Below, one piece after another: positions 11,915 to 12,365 of a DNA stretch of 12,365 bases. The stretch spans positions 1 to 12,365 of the forward strand of contig CAYYVK010000020.1 in assembly GCA_964475145.1 (NCBI GenBank), written 5' to 3'. The position numbers and the translations under genes were made by a program. The stretch comes from CAYYVK01 sp964475145. GTDB lineage: Archaea > Aenigmatarchaeota > Aenigmatarchaeia > CG10238-14 > SCSR01. The notes beneath the pieces were generated by a model. It did not search any database, was not told the DNA's origin, and worked only from the letters and a program-made list of their open reading frames with translations. The stretch's first letter is position 1. Every line of letters begins with the position of its first letter.

Positions 11915-12169
11915 TTACTCGACTATCTTGTATACCAAGTCTCCTTCTCTCACTCTCTCTACTGTTTTAAGGCCTATGGACGTTTTGTTTGCTGACTGGA
12001 CTTTCTGGTGCTCTATCTCCATGCTCTCTACTGTTTGTTGCACGTTCGTAGTTTTACCTTCTATGGAGATTTTGTCACCTACTTTTAGCTCATCTTCTAG
12101 GTCAACTACTGCAACCCCTATTTTTCCGTAGTAATGAGTGACTTTACCTACAAGCTTTTTCTCTGCCAT
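11915..12169 (-). CDS. Small EF-Tu domain-2-like translation factor-like protein
   Basis: An 84-residue single beta-barrel protein. VGKVTHYYGKIGVAVVDLED (7-26), then LKVGDKISIEG and a C-terminal SIGLKTVERVREGDLVYKI match the translation-factor domain 2 fold found in EF-Tu and IF2. They also match the small stand-alone archaeal proteins annotated as elongation factor-like, and the barrel at the end of U32 peptidases. The VESMEIEHQKVQ segment is typical of that group. There is no GTPase domain, so it is not a translation GTPase. It may bind RNA or protein, and the function is unknown. A TATA box (AAGCTTTTAATATCC on the minus strand, about 12187-12201) lies 26 bases before the ATG, with no leader. 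Confidence 0.8.
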   Translation of the reverse strand: MAEKKLVGKVTHYYGKIGVAVVDLEDELKVGDKISIEGKTTNVQQTVESMEIEHQKVQSANKTSIGLKTVERVREGDLVYKIVE

Positions 12170-12240
12170 AATTATCGTATAGTAGAAGGATATTAAAAGC
12201 TTATTGTTTTTCAGTATACCGGAAGTGAACTATGGAAAAG

Positions 12241-12268
12241 TTTATATACAAGTGTCATACGTATGACA
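12241..12268 (+). promoter_or_regulatory. TATA box followed by a perfect 16-bp palindromic operator
   Basis: TTTATATAC (12241-12249) is a strong TATA box. TGTCATAC-GTATGACA (12253-12268) is an exact palindrome placed between it and the expected start site near 12270. A protein bound there should repress the gene that starts at 12289. It differs in sequence from the operator at 2507-2525, so another regulator is expected. Confidence 0.7.
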
Positions 12269-12288
12269 TTTTTAACGGGTGGCACAAG

Positions 12289-12365
12289 ATGAGTTTTTTG
12301 CTAACTTTTGACATACCAAGAGAAAAACATGCTTTAGAAAAGAGGATCAACAGAGAGCTAAGAAA
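12289..12365 (+). CDS. Start of a gene cut by the window end (possibly Cas2/PaaX-like fold)
   Basis: From the ATG at 12289, 25 codons read MSFLLTFDIPREKHALEKRI then NRELR, and run off the window. GGGTGG seven bases upstream is a good archaeal ribosome binding site. A strand ending FDIP followed by a basic helix with an R-x2-L spacing is how Cas2-like ferredoxin folds, including the PaaX C-terminal domain, begin. That is weak evidence from 25 residues. The tight palindrome in its promoter suggests a regulated, perhaps self-repressing, gene. Confidence 0.6.
   Translation, partial: MSFLLTFDIPREKHALEKRINRELR

Noticed and set aside
1..12365. CRISPR arrays, insertion sequences or rRNA genes
   Set aside because: No regularly spaced repeats, transposase frames or rRNA-like conserved blocks were seen.

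Overview
The window is AT-rich archaeal DNA. The evidence is an archaeal translation/RNP cluster (aIF2-alpha, Nop10, a PAC2 proteasome-assembly-type protein), an RtcB start, archaeal TATA boxes about 25 nt upstream of start codons with essentially leaderless first genes, GGTG-type ribosome binding sites inside operons, and tRNA genes split by bulge-helix-bulge (BHB) introns. The lineage cannot be fixed from this window. A small-genome DPANN-type archaeon or a thermoproteotal relative with many tRNA introns would both fit.

Layout. 1-71 is the start of an RtcB RNA ligase (minus), divergent from a macro-domain protein (139-627, plus). 611-2339 (minus) is the tightly coupled operon aIF2-alpha, Nop10, PAC2. 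2530-6994 (plus) is one eight-gene operon with gaps of 8 nt or less or with overlaps: Cys-containing HTH regulator, cysteine desulfurase, IscU-type scaffold, MIP18/SufT-type protein, unknown 158-aa protein, AlaX tRNA editing enzyme, rubrerythrin, superoxide reductase. It is headed by a TATA box abutting a 19-bp palindrome. The operon reads as an iron-sulfur assembly and oxygen-defence unit under an autoregulated switch.

7023-10078 is a decaying or accessory stretch. It holds an integrase-like N-terminal fragment beside a tRNA-Leu gene, a hairpin that pairs the fragment's ribosome binding site, a tandem ThyX-like gene with an in-frame TGA, an unknown intact gene (8769-9257), and a minus-strand gene broken by two frameshifts (9285-10078). 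Next come a 44-codon ORF, a secreted matrixin-like metalloprotease (10360-11160), an intron-bearing tRNA-Thr, an orphan tRNA 5' half, a possible structured RNA, an EF-Tu-domain-2-like small protein, and the first 25 codons of a gene behind a TATA box and a 16-bp palindrome.

The most striking object is the tRNA-Leu gene (7251-7392, minus). It has introns at 30/31, 37/38 and 59/60, each with BHB geometry that can be drawn by hand. A 16-nt tandem duplication gives it two alternative 7-nt anticodon mini-exons, one reading UAG and one CAG, each preceded by the same 3' splice-site sequence. If both are used, one gene would make two leucine isoacceptors by alternative splicing. The tRNA-Thr gene has introns at the same 30/31 and 37/38 positions, which supports the model. 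The RtcB gene at the window edge is the ligase such splicing needs.
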